The notes under the pieces are model-generated. The model had not been told where the DNA came from and did no database searches. It saw only the letters and a program-made list of their open reading frames with translations. DNA of 64,000 nucleotides, from the NCBI RefSeq assembly GCF_052119645.1, contig NZ_JBGQOM010000004.1, forward strand, positions 248,001 through 312,000, given 5' to 3'. How positions within the stretch are numbered: the first letter of the stretch is position 1; every line of letters starts with the position of its first letter. A program made the position numbers and the translations under genes. The DNA is from Paraglaciecola sp030730205. GTDB lineage: Bacteria > Pseudomonadota > Gammaproteobacteria > Enterobacterales > Alteromonadaceae. Positions 45,202 through 53,705 of the stretch are shown here, piece after piece.

Positions 45202-48200
45202 TTACGATTTTGCTGGAGTAATTTTAAATACCAAACTATACAGCACTGGTACAAATACGAGGGTAATGAAGGTAGAAAAACCCAGTCCACACATGATTGC
45301 CACAGCCATGCTACCGAAAAAGTCGTCGAATAGCAGGGGGATCATACCTAGTATTGTGGTGATAGCTGCCATACATACCGGCCTTACACGGCTTAAGGTG
45401 GCTACAAATAACGCGTTGTAGGCGTCTTTACCTTGCTCAAGTTCAAACTTGATTTGCTCTACCAAAACGATACCATTTTTGATGATCATGCCAGACAGGC
45501 TCAACATACCAAGCAAAGCCATGAAACTAAATGCATAGCCGCTAAAGAGTAATCCGTAACTCACGCCAATCAACGCTAAAGGCACGCAAGCCCAGATAAC
45601 ACCTGCAATGCGGGCTGAGTTAAAGAGTAGTACGGTAATGATAAACATAATCAAATACCCCAGTGGTAAAGAGCCAAATAAGGCTTTTTGGGCATCAGTC
45701 GATGACTCATGTTCCCCCCCCCATTCTAACGAATAACCCTTAGGTAACGGGATTGCTTCGATGGGGGCTTGGATCCGCGCAAATAAATTTGCCGCGGTTT
45801 CACTACCTAAAATATCATGATCGGCCATCACAGTGATGGTGCGCTTGCGGTCACGTCTGGCGACGATGGGATCTTCCCATTCCACATCAAAGCCGCTTAC
45901 TACTTGAGTGACAGGAATAAACTGCCCCGCGACTGAGCTATAAATTTGTAAGCTCTGCAAGTTTTCTACGCTTAAATGTTCTGTCGCAGGTGGACGAGTT
46001 ACGATGGGTAACAAATTAACACCGTCTCGATATACCCCAATGGTTTTACCACTAAAGCTAGTTAACAATAAATCGTCTAAGTCGGCTTTACTGACCCCAA
46101 CTCGGCGTGCGCTGGCTTCATTAAATTGAGGTCGTATGACAGAGGTTTTTTGACGCCAATCATCGCGAATATTAAGTGCGCCTTTATCCGCTCTTAGAAT
46201 TGCTTTACTTTGCTCTGACAACTCTCGCAATATGACGGGGTCGGGGCCTGAAAAGCGAGCTTCAATTTTAGCATCGGTAGAGGGGCCAATTTCCATCAAC
46301 TTGATCTTAAAAAACACATCACCGTGCTCAGATTGCATATAGTCTCGCAATTTAGGTAAGCCTGCTTGCAAGGCTTCTAAATCAGTCATTCTGATGGCCA
46401 TTTGCGCATAGGTGCTGTATTGCTTTTCTGTTTGATAAGTTAGTAAAAAGCGCAATAAGCCTTGGCCGACCGTTGTGGTTATTTCTTCTACACCGGGCTC
46501 TTTAAGCAAATGCGCCTCGATTTCTTCCATAACCTTTGCATTTTCTCGAATGTCAGTACCCGATTTGTGCCACACATCAACAAAAAACATGGGGGTTGTT
46601 GAAGGGGGGAAAAATGATTGTTTGACCTGTCCAAAACTCACGATAGAGCCGATAAATAAAGCGACTAAAGCGACGACAGTGGTTTTACGCCAAGCAAGGG
46701 CTAAAGTTAATAAACGACCAAACGCTTTAAAAATAATACTTTGATACAGCTCTTCTTCTTCCTCATCTTCGCCTTTTTCAGTAAACATAAGGGATGCGAA
46801 AAAGGGAGTGAGAGTAATAGCGGTTACCCAACTCAGTAATAAGCTAATCAGCAATACCCAAAATAAGCTACCGGCAAATTCACCTGTTGCATCGCTTGAA
46901 AGACCAATTGGGGCAAAGGCAATAATGGCAATCACAGTGGCACCTAAAAGAGGCCATTTGTTTTGCTTAACAATAGCAGAGGCACCCTGGGCTACGGTTA
47001 ATTTACGTTGTAAACCAATGAGTATGCCTTCGGTTACCACGATAGCGTTATCAACTAACATACCCAGTGCAATAATCAGCGCCCCAAGTGATATGCGCTG
47101 GAGGGTAATATCCATTTGCTGCATGAAAATAAAAGTGCCGAGCACCGTTATCATCAATATAAGACCAATTAGTAGACCTGAACGTAAACCCATAAAGAGC
47201 AGCAATACGATAACAACGATGACGATGGCTTCAACTAAATTAAGTAAAAAGCTTTGAACAGATTTATCGACTTCTTGCGGTTGGTTATAAACAAAATTGG
47301 TTTCCATACCCACTGGGCGCATGTAATCAAGTTCTTGAATACGCGCTTCTATACGGTGCCCCACCTCAACCACATTGACCCCATCCGCAAATGAAATGCC
47401 TAAAAGCATGGCTTCTTGACCATTAAAGCGAATAAGATTGGTTGGAATCTCTGCATAATCGCGATAGATAGTCGCTACATCACCTAAATGAATAAGTTTG
47501 CTAGAACCGGTACTGCTGATAATCAAATCTTTAAGCTCATCTACTGATTGAAACTCGCCCGTGGGATTAAACCGAATATATTCACTCCCTATTTTGACTT
47601 TACCTGCATTTGATACTTGGTTTTGAGTCGATAATAAGGCGCTGAGATGGTCAGGGCTAATCCCTAGGTTTGCGATTTTTGTACGCGAGATTTCTACTAC
47701 AACTTGTTCCTTTTGCTCACCTTGCAACATAACTTTACCCACGCCATCCACTAATACTAGATCGCGTTTCAGATAGTTGACGTAGTCGCGAACGTCATCG
47801 TACTGGTAGCCTTTACCTGAGATGGCCAACATCATGCCATACACGTCGGCAAAATCGTCTTTCACAATAGGTTCATAGGCCCCTTGTGCGATGCTCGAAC
47901 GTTTATCACTGATTTTTTGCCTCAGCTCTGTCCAGATTTTTCTCAAGTCATCTTTGCGATAAGTGCTTTTCATCTCAACTAATATTTGAGACAGTCCAGC
48001 ACTAGAAAATGAACGGATATTTTTTACGTAGGGTAACTCTTGAATGGCATTCTCAAGGGGATAAGTGACCTCTTCTTCAACTTGGGTAGGAGAGGCGCCC
48101 GGATAAGACGTAATGATCATGGCTTGTTTGATCGTAAATTGAGGATCTTCTAAACGGCCGATCTCCAAAAAAGCCATAATACCACCAATGAGCAGTATCA

Positions 48201-48255
48201 ATGTCACCATCCAACTGGTGGTGCGATTTTTAATAAAATAGCGAGCGAAATCCAT
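45202..48255 (-). CDS. RND-family multidrug efflux permease
   Basis: A 1017-residue pump with 12 helices in the classic two-half layout. It starts with an N-terminal amphipathic helix and the LEDPQFTIKQAMI-TSYPGA segment of the AcrB/VexF-like broader group. The TM4 region GMLVDNAIVVTEG carries the proton-relay acidic residues. It overlaps closely with the adaptor gene (one base between) in a two-gene operon. The divergent LysR gene is the likely regulator. Substrate unknown; no outer-membrane channel is encoded nearby. Confidence 0.93.
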   Translation of the reverse strand: MDFARYFIKNRTTSWMVTLILLIGGIMAFLEIGRLEDPQFTIKQAMIITSYPGASPTQVEEEVTYPLENAIQELPYVKNIRSFSSAGLSQILVEMKSTYRKDDLRKIWTELRQKISDKRSSIAQGAYEPIVKDDFADVYGMMLAISGKGYQYDDVRDYVNYLKRDLVLVDGVGKVMLQGEQKEQVVVEISRTKIANLGISPDHLSALLSTQNQVSNAGKVKIGSEYIRFNPTGEFQSVDELKDLIISSTGSSKLIHLGDVATIYRDYAEIPTNLIRFNGQEAMLLGISFADGVNVVEVGHRIEARIQELDYMRPVGMETNFVYNQPQEVDKSVQSFLLNLVEAIVIVVIVLLLFMGLRSGLLIGLILMITVLGTFIFMQQMDITLQRISLGALIIALGMLVDNAIVVTEGILIGLQRKLTVAQGASAIVKQNKWPLLGATVIAIIAFAPIGLSSDATGEFAGSLFWVLLISLLLSWVTAITLTPFFASLMFTEKGEDEEEEELYQSIIFKAFGRLLTLALAWRKTTVVALVALFIGSIVSFGQVKQSFFPPSTTPMFFVDVWHKSGTDIRENAKVMEEIEAHLLKEPGVEEITTTVGQGLLRFLLTYQTEKQYSTYAQMAIRMTDLEALQAGLPKLRDYMQSEHGDVFFKIKLMEIGPSTDAKIEARFSGPDPVILRELSEQSKAILRADKGALNIRDDWRQKTSVIRPQFNEASARRVGVSKADLDDLLLTSFSGKTIGVYRDGVNLLPIVTRPPATEHLSVENLQSLQIYSSVAGQFIPVTQVVSGFDVEWEDPIVARRDRKRTITVMADHDILGSETAANLFARIQAPIEAIPLPKGYSLEWGGEHESSTDAQKALFGSLPLGYLIMFIITVLLFNSARIAGVIWACVPLALIGVSYGLLFSGYAFSFMALLGMLSLSGMIIKNGIVLVEQIKFELEQGKDAYNALFVATLSRVRPVCMAAITTILGMIPLLFDDFFGSMAVAIMCGLGFSTFITLVFVPVLYSLVFKITPAKS

Positions 48256-48256
48256 G

Positions 48257-49336
48257 TTACAAGCCTCGCTCTTTTTGCCACACTCTTACGGTGTCACCTT
48301 CGTTAAGCATTTGCACACCTGCAGCGACAATGCGATCACCAAAACGTAAACCAGATGTCACGGTAAAGCCGCTCTCAGTGATTCCGCTTACCGTGACTTG
48401 CACTTTTTCTAATTTGTCTTGCTCATTGACCCGCCAAACATAGCTCAGTTCTTGCTTGTCTTGGTTCTGCCCAAAAAAAGCAGACGCTGGAATTTTCCAA
48501 CCGTCTATTTTTGATTTCATGACCTTATCAAGCTCAACTTTGACCGTAGCCGACATACCGGGCAACACATTAAACTCCTCTGGCCTTGGCATGGAAAAAA
48601 CCACCTTAAAGCTTTTGGTCGCTGCATTTGCTTCGGTATCATATTCTTTTAATTTAGCGCGAAAGATGGCGCTTTTATTGGCTTCAAAATGCACTTCGGG
48701 TTGATATCTTGTGGATTTATCAATATGCGACAAAAAGTCTTCTGGCAGTTGGATAGCGATATCTAGCGTCTGCATCTTTTGCAGGGTCACGATGGGCTGC
48801 TGAGCAGTAATGTTTTCGAAATTTTGCACAAAGCGCTGGGCCACTTGGCCATCAAAAGGGGCGATAAGCTTGGTGTAAGCTAAGTTTTGTTGCGCTACCT
48901 TTAGCGCTGCCTGCGTCAGTTGAAGCTGTGATTTCACTTCATCAAACCCAGCACGAGAGACAAGTTGTTGAGACAGCAGTTGTTCTGAACGTTTAAACTG
49001 TGACGATGCTAAATCAAAATTGGCTTGAGCACTGTCTAGGGCTAACTGATAGTCGGTAGGGTCAAGAGAGGCAAGAACATCTCCTTCTTTGACTTCCGCT
49101 CCAGGCAGGACCAACAGTTTATTGAGTTGCCCTGCGACTCTAAACGCTAAGATTGCGTCCTCACTGGCTTCCACTATTGCTGGAAAATCACGGTACTGAC
49201 CATAGCCTTCATCAACCAATGTAATAACCTTGACGAGTTTGGCTTGCGGTGCTGCCGCCTCTTTCGGTTGCTCCTGACAACTACTGATTAAAACCGTAGA
49301 AAAGATCATCGATAAAATAACTAAGTTAAGACGCAC
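48257..49336 (-). CDS. RND efflux adaptor lipoprotein (MFP)
   Basis: A 359-residue periplasmic adaptor. The signal ends LISSC-QEQ, so it is lipid-anchored, like AcrA. The lipoyl halves VLPGAEVKEGDVLA and LIAPFDGQVAQRFV flank a coiled-coil hairpin (about 95-160). I prefer the GTG at 49336, which has AAGGAG eight bases ahead; a GTG at 49345 would overlap that ribosome site. It precedes the RND gene by one base. Confidence 0.9.
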   Translation of the reverse strand: MRLNLVILSMIFSTVLISSCQEQPKEAAAPQAKLVKVITLVDEGYGQYRDFPAIVEASEDAILAFRVAGQLNKLLVLPGAEVKEGDVLASLDPTDYQLALDSAQANFDLASSQFKRSEQLLSQQLVSRAGFDEVKSQLQLTQAALKVAQQNLAYTKLIAPFDGQVAQRFVQNFENITAQQPIVTLQKMQTLDIAIQLPEDFLSHIDKSTRYQPEVHFEANKSAIFRAKLKEYDTEANAATKSFKVVFSMPRPEEFNVLPGMSATVKVELDKVMKSKIDGWKIPASAFFGQNQDKQELSYVWRVNEQDKLEKVQVTVSGITESGFTVTSGLRFGDRIVAAGVQMLNEGDTVRVWQKERGL

Positions 49337-49431
49337 TGGCACCACTCCTTTAAATAAGTATTCCTACTATAAAGTAATATGAATTTATATTATATTTAAT
49401 TAGATTTACCAATTAATTAAATTAAATTTAT

Positions 49432-50328
49432 ATGACACTTGAGCAAATTAAGATGTTTGTCACTGTGGCGCAGCTAGGCAGCATTTCGGCTGCGGCTAAA
49501 GTGTTACACAAAACACAACCCGCAATATCCATTGCACTTAAACGATTACAAGATGAGTTAAAACTGGAACTATTGCATAGAGAACAGTATAGATTGTCTT
49601 TGACAGATGCGGGTCAAAAGTTACTACGACATTTTGAATTTTTACTTAAACAACAAGTACATATTGATGCTATCGCGGTGCATTTAGCCAGTGGCTTAGA
49701 GAGAAAAGTTGAACTAGTGTACGAAACTATTAGTCACAGCTTGCCTATTTTTAATGCGGTCAGTGAGGTGCAGCAACGTTTTCCCTTAACAGAATTTTAC
49801 CTAAGTTCAGAAAGTAACTTAGGTGCCATTAAGCGGTTAATTGAGGGGAAGGGCGATATTGCTATCTCTCCTTGGATTGACCGTTTTTATGAACTTGCTG
49901 ATTTTGATACCTTACCTTTTAGTCGATTTGAGATCATTACGGTAATTCATAAAAATGCACTACCACTTAAGGAACAGGTGCCTCGTTTTGTTAGCGAAAT
50001 CGACCATTTGCCTCTATTAAAACCCCAAACCGTGTTGTTTGATCTCGACCTTGATGGCTTGTTTGGCTATGTGGCCCCATCACAGGTTCGCACAAACGAT
50101 TTGTGGGCACAAAAATCAATGTTACTTAGTGCCAGTGGCTGGGGCTATATCCCTAAGCATCTCGTGGAAAACGAGTTAGCAACAGGCGAGTTGATTCAAC
50201 TTAATTTAGAAGATATTAATTTTGATGCTAAGGGAGAAAGTCGCATTGTAAAACTTGCGAACCATAACTTGGGAGTGACAGGCTTAGATCTATGGAAGAC
50301 CTTAGCCAAACTGAGTACTGAAGGGTAG
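49432..50328 (+). CDS. LysR-family regulator divergent from the RND operon
   Basis: A 298-residue LysR protein with N-terminal helix-turn-helix (QLGSISAAAKVLHKTQPAISIALKRLQ) and effector domain. It is divergent from the adaptor-pump operon with a 95-base, very A+T-rich gap containing TTTAATTAGATTTACC-type repeats. It probably controls that operon. No Shine-Dalgarno precedes the ATG, so the message may be leaderless or the start weak. Confidence 0.9.
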   Translation: MTLEQIKMFVTVAQLGSISAAAKVLHKTQPAISIALKRLQDELKLELLHREQYRLSLTDAGQKLLRHFEFLLKQQVHIDAIAVHLASGLERKVELVYETISHSLPIFNAVSEVQQRFPLTEFYLSSESNLGAIKRLIEGKGDIAISPWIDRFYELADFDTLPFSRFEIITVIHKNALPLKEQVPRFVSEIDHLPLLKPQTVLFDLDLDGLFGYVAPSQVRTNDLWAQKSMLLSASGWGYIPKHLVENELATGELIQLNLEDINFDAKGESRIVKLANHNLGVTGLDLWKTLAKLSTEG

Positions 50329-50358
50329 TTTGATTGTCACTCAGGTTAAGGATACAGG

Positions 50359-50396
50359 GGGTTAAGTAAATTACTAACAACGCAATTACTTAACCC
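50359..50396. terminator. long hairpin between the LysR gene and hpf
   Basis: Perfect 11-bp arms GGGTTAAGTAA (50359-50369) and TTACTTAACCC (50386-50396) around a 16-base loop, between convergent genes. Confidence 0.65.
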
Positions 50397-50412
50397 AATG
50401 ATCAGCAGATGA

Positions 50413-50769
50413 TTAGCTCAGATCCATACCTTGGATTATTTCGTGAGCAATTTCAGGCGTGGTGCAAGTAGGCTTTTGATGAAGCTTACCTTTTAAGTGT
50501 CCTTTGCGGTGACTAAGTGCTGCATCGAGTTTTTTCGCTGCTTTTGCTAATGCGGGATACATTATTGCGTCACTACCAGAGGCAGATATTTTGCTGCCTT
50601 CATAATTAGTGCGAATTTCAACCTCATACTCGCCATGCTCTTTTGCTACGATAATGTCTAGAGAAATAAGAGTGGGAAAATGACTTTCGATTTTGGAAAA
50701 CTTTTCGTCAACGTATTGTTTGACGGCATCGGTAATATCAACATGGTGACCAGAAAGCTTTATTTTCAT
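50413..50769 (-). CDS. hpf: ribosome hibernation-promoting factor / sigma-54 modulation protein
   Basis: A 118-residue cytoplasmic protein with the HPF/RaiA core: MKIKLSGHHVDITDAVKQYV, then DEKFSKIESHFPTLISLDI. It binds the 30S A/P-site region and silences or dimerises ribosomes in stationary phase. The ATG at 50769 has AAGGAAAA ahead; longer frame starts upstream lack one. A C-terminal tail beyond the core (about 95-118) is slightly longer than E. coli HPF (95) but much shorter than long HPF. It stands alone, not next to rpoN. Confidence 0.9.
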   Translation of the reverse strand: MKIKLSGHHVDITDAVKQYVDEKFSKIESHFPTLISLDIIVAKEHGEYEVEIRTNYEGSKISASGSDAIMYPALAKAAKKLDAALSHRKGHLKGKLHQKPTCTTPEIAHEIIQGMDLS

Positions 50770-50975
50770 AGGTTTTCCTTTTGCTTTAAATGAATACAAT
50801 TTTCTTTGGTGACTCAATTACAAGCTTGGGGCAAAGTGACAGAAAAGCAAGCGCATTTTGTCACAAGTTTGTCATATTAATAGAGTAGGGCAATTTCGTT
50901 TAGTTCACGTAATAGTCTGAACAAATAACTGTTTGCACGAAATTTAATCATCTTGAAATCGCAACGAGTATAGCG

Positions 50976-51644
50976 TTATTTCTCAAAGTCTTGATATTCA
51001 TAGTAAAGTGGCTTCATTGAGCCGCAAAAGCCAAGTTTTCGATAAGTTTCATTTGCGCTTGGTACTGCCGATTTACTCACAAATTCCGTGATACAAGTTA
51101 CATCGTCGAATAATAAAATAATTTGATCATAGCTAGGTGCAGCTTGAATTTGATGCACTAATAAACGTTGATTGTTTGGCAACAGAGCGCTTTCATATTT
51201 TTGCCTAATATGTGATTGCTCTAGTTCCTCAAGTTTTCGTAAATACAGTTGGCTATCTAATAGAATTTCGATATTTTTATAAGTCAGCATTCCACCTCGT
51301 TGAAAATGTCCCATATAAACATCAGCATTGATAGTAAGTCTTTCGCCGCGTATAAGATGCTCAAGGTTAAAAGCGCTTGGTACTATGGTCACTAAATCAG
51401 CGTCACGCACTAAATTTAATAAAGGTAGATTAGTATTATCTAGGTCATAAATAAGCTGTACATTTCGAGGTTCTTCATAAGTAGGCATTACAGAGGCGTA
51501 AATACGAGAGCCGTTACTGACCAAAACCATGGGGTGTACGCCCATGTATTTTTCATCCACAGGTGGAAGAGGGGCGGGTTCTTCCTGTGCAAAAGCGAAA
51601 AGATTCACTAAACACAGCAATATCGTGGCAACACTTTTTTTCAT
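50976..51644 (-). CDS. hypothetical exported protein
   Basis: An unrecognised 222-residue protein with a clear signal peptide (start MKKSVATILLCLVNLFAFA, cleavage before QEEPAP), so periplasmic or secreted. A mixed alpha/beta body follows with a conserved-looking HPMVLVSNGSRIYASVMPTY segment and three C-terminal cysteines (VTCIT, LGFCGS). The ATG at 51644 has AAAGG eight bases ahead. It is single, between hpf and rpsO. No function can be assigned. Confidence 0.75.
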   Translation of the reverse strand: MKKSVATILLCLVNLFAFAQEEPAPLPPVDEKYMGVHPMVLVSNGSRIYASVMPTYEEPRNVQLIYDLDNTNLPLLNLVRDADLVTIVPSAFNLEHLIRGERLTINADVYMGHFQRGGMLTYKNIEILLDSQLYLRKLEELEQSHIRQKYESALLPNNQRLLVHQIQAAPSYDQIILLFDDVTCITEFVSKSAVPSANETYRKLGFCGSMKPLYYEYQDFEK

Positions 51645-51813
51645 AACAATACCTTTAATAACTGAAACCCTATGGAATATCTGAATATACAACAAGTTTG
51701 CTAATTTTTTGCAAATAGATCTCTTTATTACACTGTAATTTTAATGCTTACAGGCTTTTAGTTAATATTGATTAAAAACGCCTAAAGTAATGGCTTAAAC
51801 TGCTTTGTTGGCC

Positions 51814-51841
51814 TTGCTATCTTTGTTTTCATCGCTATAAT
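51814..51841 (+). promoter_or_regulatory. sigma-70 promoter of rpsO
   Basis: TTGCTA (51814-51819), a 16-base spacer and TATAAT (51836-51841), followed by ACGCGC, the kind of G+C-rich discriminator found at stringently controlled promoters. Confidence 0.75.
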
Positions 51842-51847
51842 ACGCGC

Positions 51848-51927
51848 TCTTTTTGACTTGCTGAATTAGTGATTGGCAGGTTTGTTTAAATATTCCGGTT
51901 AGCGCCGGTCATACATTGGAGAAAAAT
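51848..51927 (+). promoter_or_regulatory. rpsO leader, possible S15 autoregulatory region
   Basis: An 80-base leader. A short CCGG...CCGG stem (51896-51909) sits just before the ribosome site (TTGGAGA). In E. coli S15 traps the ribosome on a leader pseudoknot. Here a similar role is only inferred, and I could not confirm a pseudoknot. Confidence 0.3.
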
Positions 51928-52197
51928 ATGTCACTAACTAACGTAGAAAGTGCAAAGATTTTAGCTGATTTTGGTGTTAAAGAAGGTGATACAGGTTCAC
52001 CTGAAGTACAAGTTGCTTTATTGACTAACAACATCAATAAATTACAAGGCCACTTTTCAAAGCATAAGAAAGATCACCATTCACGTCGTGGTTTGTTACG
52101 CATGGTAAGCCAACGTCGTAAATTGCTTGATTATTTGAAAAGTAAGAATGCCGAGCGTTATCAGACTCTGATTGAACGTTTAGGTCTTCGTCGCTAA
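51928..52197 (+). CDS. rpsO: 30S ribosomal protein S15
   Basis: An 89-residue ribosomal protein with the signature DTGSPEVQVALLT and HFSKHKKDHHSRRGLL. The ATG at 51928 lies behind TTGGAGA. It is normally cotranscribed with pnp, but a terminator follows at once and pnp is not in the window. Confidence 0.98.
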   Translation: MSLTNVESAKILADFGVKEGDTGSPEVQVALLTNNINKLQGHFSKHKKDHHSRRGLLRMVSQRRKLLDYLKSKNAERYQTLIERLGLRR

Positions 52198-52212
52198 GAT
52201 AAGATTCAAATG

Positions 52213-52238
52213 AAAAAAGACGCTTAGGCGTCTTTTTT
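52213..52238 (+). terminator. intrinsic terminator after rpsO
   Basis: AAAAAAGACGC (52213-52223), TTAG loop, GCGTCTTTTTT (52228-52238). It closes a one-gene rpsO transcript. Confidence 0.95.
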
Positions 52239-52320
52239 TATGTCTGGAATATCGTTATTTATCAATGCGTTATGTTGTTTTTGTTTTTTATTGTGGCGAT
52301 AGATTGGCTGCGCTTAGTAA

Positions 52321-52380
52321 ATTAACGCTCAAAGCAACGGCGCGCTGTTTGCGTCCGTTTAAGCAACTTGTTAAGTTGAT
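52321..52380 (-). repeat. attC-like site 0 (terminal cassette of the array)
   Basis: On the reverse strand ATCAACTTAAC is followed by a bulged hairpin (GCTTAAACGG with CCGTTGCTTTGAGC) and then GTTAA, about 60 bases in all. This is the architecture of a short attC. The first 11 bases (plus strand 52370-52380) are the exact complement of 52881-52891 at the other end of the same cassette, as cassette ends must be. Confidence 0.65.
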
Positions 52381-52860
52381 TTACCAACTACTATTGCAGA
52401 GTTGCCTCTCACAAGGCTCTCCATCATTATTGCCGTCTATTTTTACATTTGGGCAATGAGCTAGATAATATTTCGCTTCATCACAAGATATCATCTGACT
52501 ACAGTGAGTTTTACCCTCACAACTAAATCCCATTTCTTCATATGCAGGATAAAGCTTAGGCTTAATTACAAATGAATAAACGATAAAGGCGATAAGCATT
52601 ATAAAAAGAATACTAATAATATTTGATGTTAATGAAGGTTTATCTTTTGGATTAGGTTTAACACCAATTAAAGATATTAATTTAGCATTTTGTTTGCCAT
52701 TTTCATTCACAACTTGAAATAATACGGCATCACCAACTTTTGGTCTTCGATACCCTTTCTTAAACTGAGAGATATGAGCAAACACATCACCTTTTATTTC
52801 TTTCGATGAGATGAATCCAAATCCTCGATCATCATTCCAGCGAACTATACTTCCTTGCAT
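52381..52860 (-). CDS. cold-shock domain / membrane helix / excalibur fusion protein (cassette gene)
   Basis: A 159-residue three-part protein. An N-terminal cold-shock nucleic-acid-binding domain (GSIVRWNDDRGFGFI with the RNP-1-like motif, VFAHISQF RNP-2-like) is followed by one membrane helix (about 82-102). A C-terminal cysteine-rich domain has the calcium-binding pattern DGNNDGEPCE plus paired cysteines, typical of the excalibur domain. The second ATG (52860) has better spacing from AGGA than the first. It occupies an integron cassette bounded by ATCAACTTAAC and its complement. Function unknown; the cold-shock domain should face the cytoplasm and excalibur the periplasm. Confidence 0.8.
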   Translation of the reverse strand: MQGSIVRWNDDRGFGFISSKEIKGDVFAHISQFKKGYRRPKVGDAVLFQVVNENGKQNAKLISLIGVKPNPKDKPSLTSNIISILFIMLIAFIVYSFVIKPKLYPAYEEMGFSCEGKTHCSQMISCDEAKYYLAHCPNVKIDGNNDGEPCERQLCNSSW

Positions 52861-52884
52861 CATACTTCCTATGTTCGATTATCA

Positions 52885-53003
52885 ACTTAACACCCAAATA
52901 AGGGGTACAAACATGGCGGCTATAATCGGAACGAAGTGCCACAGCCGTCATGTTTGTATCCCAGCGAGCCAGCGAGCGACTTAATTTGATTGTTAGCTGC
53001 CAC
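52885..53003 (-). repeat. attC site 1 (end of the YefM-YoeB cassette)
   Basis: About 119 bases. The outer ends are GTGGCAGCTAAC (reverse strand of 52992-53003) and GTTAAGT (52885-52891). The interior is a 20-bp stem with two mismatches, 52902-52921 against 52943-52962, with a 21-base loop. A large imperfect palindrome between RYYYAAC- and GTTRRRY-type ends is the definition of attC. Confidence 0.82.
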
Positions 53004-53006
53004 TTA

Positions 53007-53270
53007 CTAGTAATGGTAACGACACGAGATAATCGTAATTGAGGTATCGTCCACGGCATATACCAAACGGTTGGTGTCATCTATTCTGCGGGACCAGAAA
53101 CCTGAAAGATTTTCTTTAAGAGGTTCCGGTTTTCCAATTCCATCAAATGGAGAACGCTTAACATCCGAAATTAACTTATTGATACGTTTTAAGGTTTTCT
53201 TGTCTTGAGTCTGCCAATAAACGTAACTATTCCAAGCTTCATCAGTCCATGATAACAACCTGTTACTCAT
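53007..53270 (-). CDS. yoeB: YoeB-family toxin (Txe/YoeB mRNA interferase)
   Basis: An 87-residue toxin that cleaves mRNA in the ribosomal A site. The start is an ATG overlapping the antitoxin stop (ATGAGTAA). Active residues by alignment to E. coli YoeB are Glu49, Arg68, His86 and Tyr87. The family phrases YWQTQDKKTLKRIN, GKPEPLKENLSGFWSRRI and CRYHY are intact, so the toxin is probably functional. It is in an integron cassette with its antitoxin, a common way for such arrays to be stabilised. Confidence 0.95.
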   Translation of the reverse strand: MSNRLLSWTDEAWNSYVYWQTQDKKTLKRINKLISDVKRSPFDGIGKPEPLKENLSGFWSRRIDDTNRLVYAVDDTSITIISCRYHY

Positions 53271-53517
53271 CAATAAGTTCTCGCTGGATCGTTTTTGCCG
53301 CTTTAAACTGTGCTATTGAACGATTTAAGTGTTCAGCGTTCGCTGGAGAACGAAGTAGATGAACGGTTTCCATAAGGCTGTTGTAGTAATCTAATGACAT
53401 TACAACAGCATCCTCAGAGTCACGACGAGTGATTACTGTTGTATCTGCATCGTTGATTACATTGTCCAAAACGGCTTTTAGACCATTTCGTGCTTCGGTA
53501 AAAGAGACAATTCTCAT
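53263..53517 (-). CDS. yefM: YefM-family antitoxin
   Basis: An 84-residue antitoxin and repressor of the Phd/YefM type. The N-terminal RIVSFTEARNGLKAVLDNV is the DNA-binding domain, and the C-terminal RSIAQFKAAKTIQRELIDE tail is the toxin-binding part. ATG behind GAGGGG. It precedes and overlaps the toxin gene by eight bases, so it is made first. It likely autoregulates through TGTACA sites at 53531 and 53572. Confidence 0.94.
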   Translation of the reverse strand: MRIVSFTEARNGLKAVLDNVINDADTTVITRRDSEDAVVMSLDYYNSLMETVHLLRSPANAEHLNRSIAQFKAAKTIQRELIDE

Positions 53518-53530
53518 TTTGCACCCCTCT

Positions 53531-53577
53531 TGTACATTATATGGGACAAGTTTAGACTGAAAATGGGAACATGTACA
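53531..53577 (-). promoter_or_regulatory. yefM-yoeB promoter with two TGTACA operators
   Basis: On the reverse strand a TATAAT -10 (53536-53541) is directly followed by TGTACA (53531-53536). A second TGTACA is at 53572-53577, 41 bases upstream. TGTACA is the core of the YefM-YoeB operator in E. coli. This gives the cassette its own promoter, so it does not depend on an integron promoter. Confidence 0.75.
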
Positions 53578-53601
53578 GGATGTTGTGCATTACTGCGCCG
53601 T

Positions 53602-53705
53602 GGCAGCTAACGCCTCATTCAGAGGCAAATAATTGTTGGCTAAAATCGCGACGCAGGAGCAAAGCCAACTGTTATTTGTCCTGCTGCAATGACTTGTTAG
53701 GTGCC
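53602..53705 (-). repeat. attC site 2 (end of the membrane-protein cassette)
   Basis: About 104 bases. Outer ends on the reverse strand are GGCACCTAAC and GTTAGCTGCC. The interior arms CAAATAACAGTTGGCT and AGCCAACAATTATTTG pair with two mismatches. The GGCACCTAAC end overlaps the TAG stop of the cassette gene and is the exact complement of GTTAGGTGCC at the cassette's other end (about 54170-54179). Confidence 0.85.

Noticed and set aside
52902..52962. Reading the large stem at 52902-52962 as a plain terminator
   Set aside because: No T run follows on either strand, and the matching cassette ends around it are better explained as attC.
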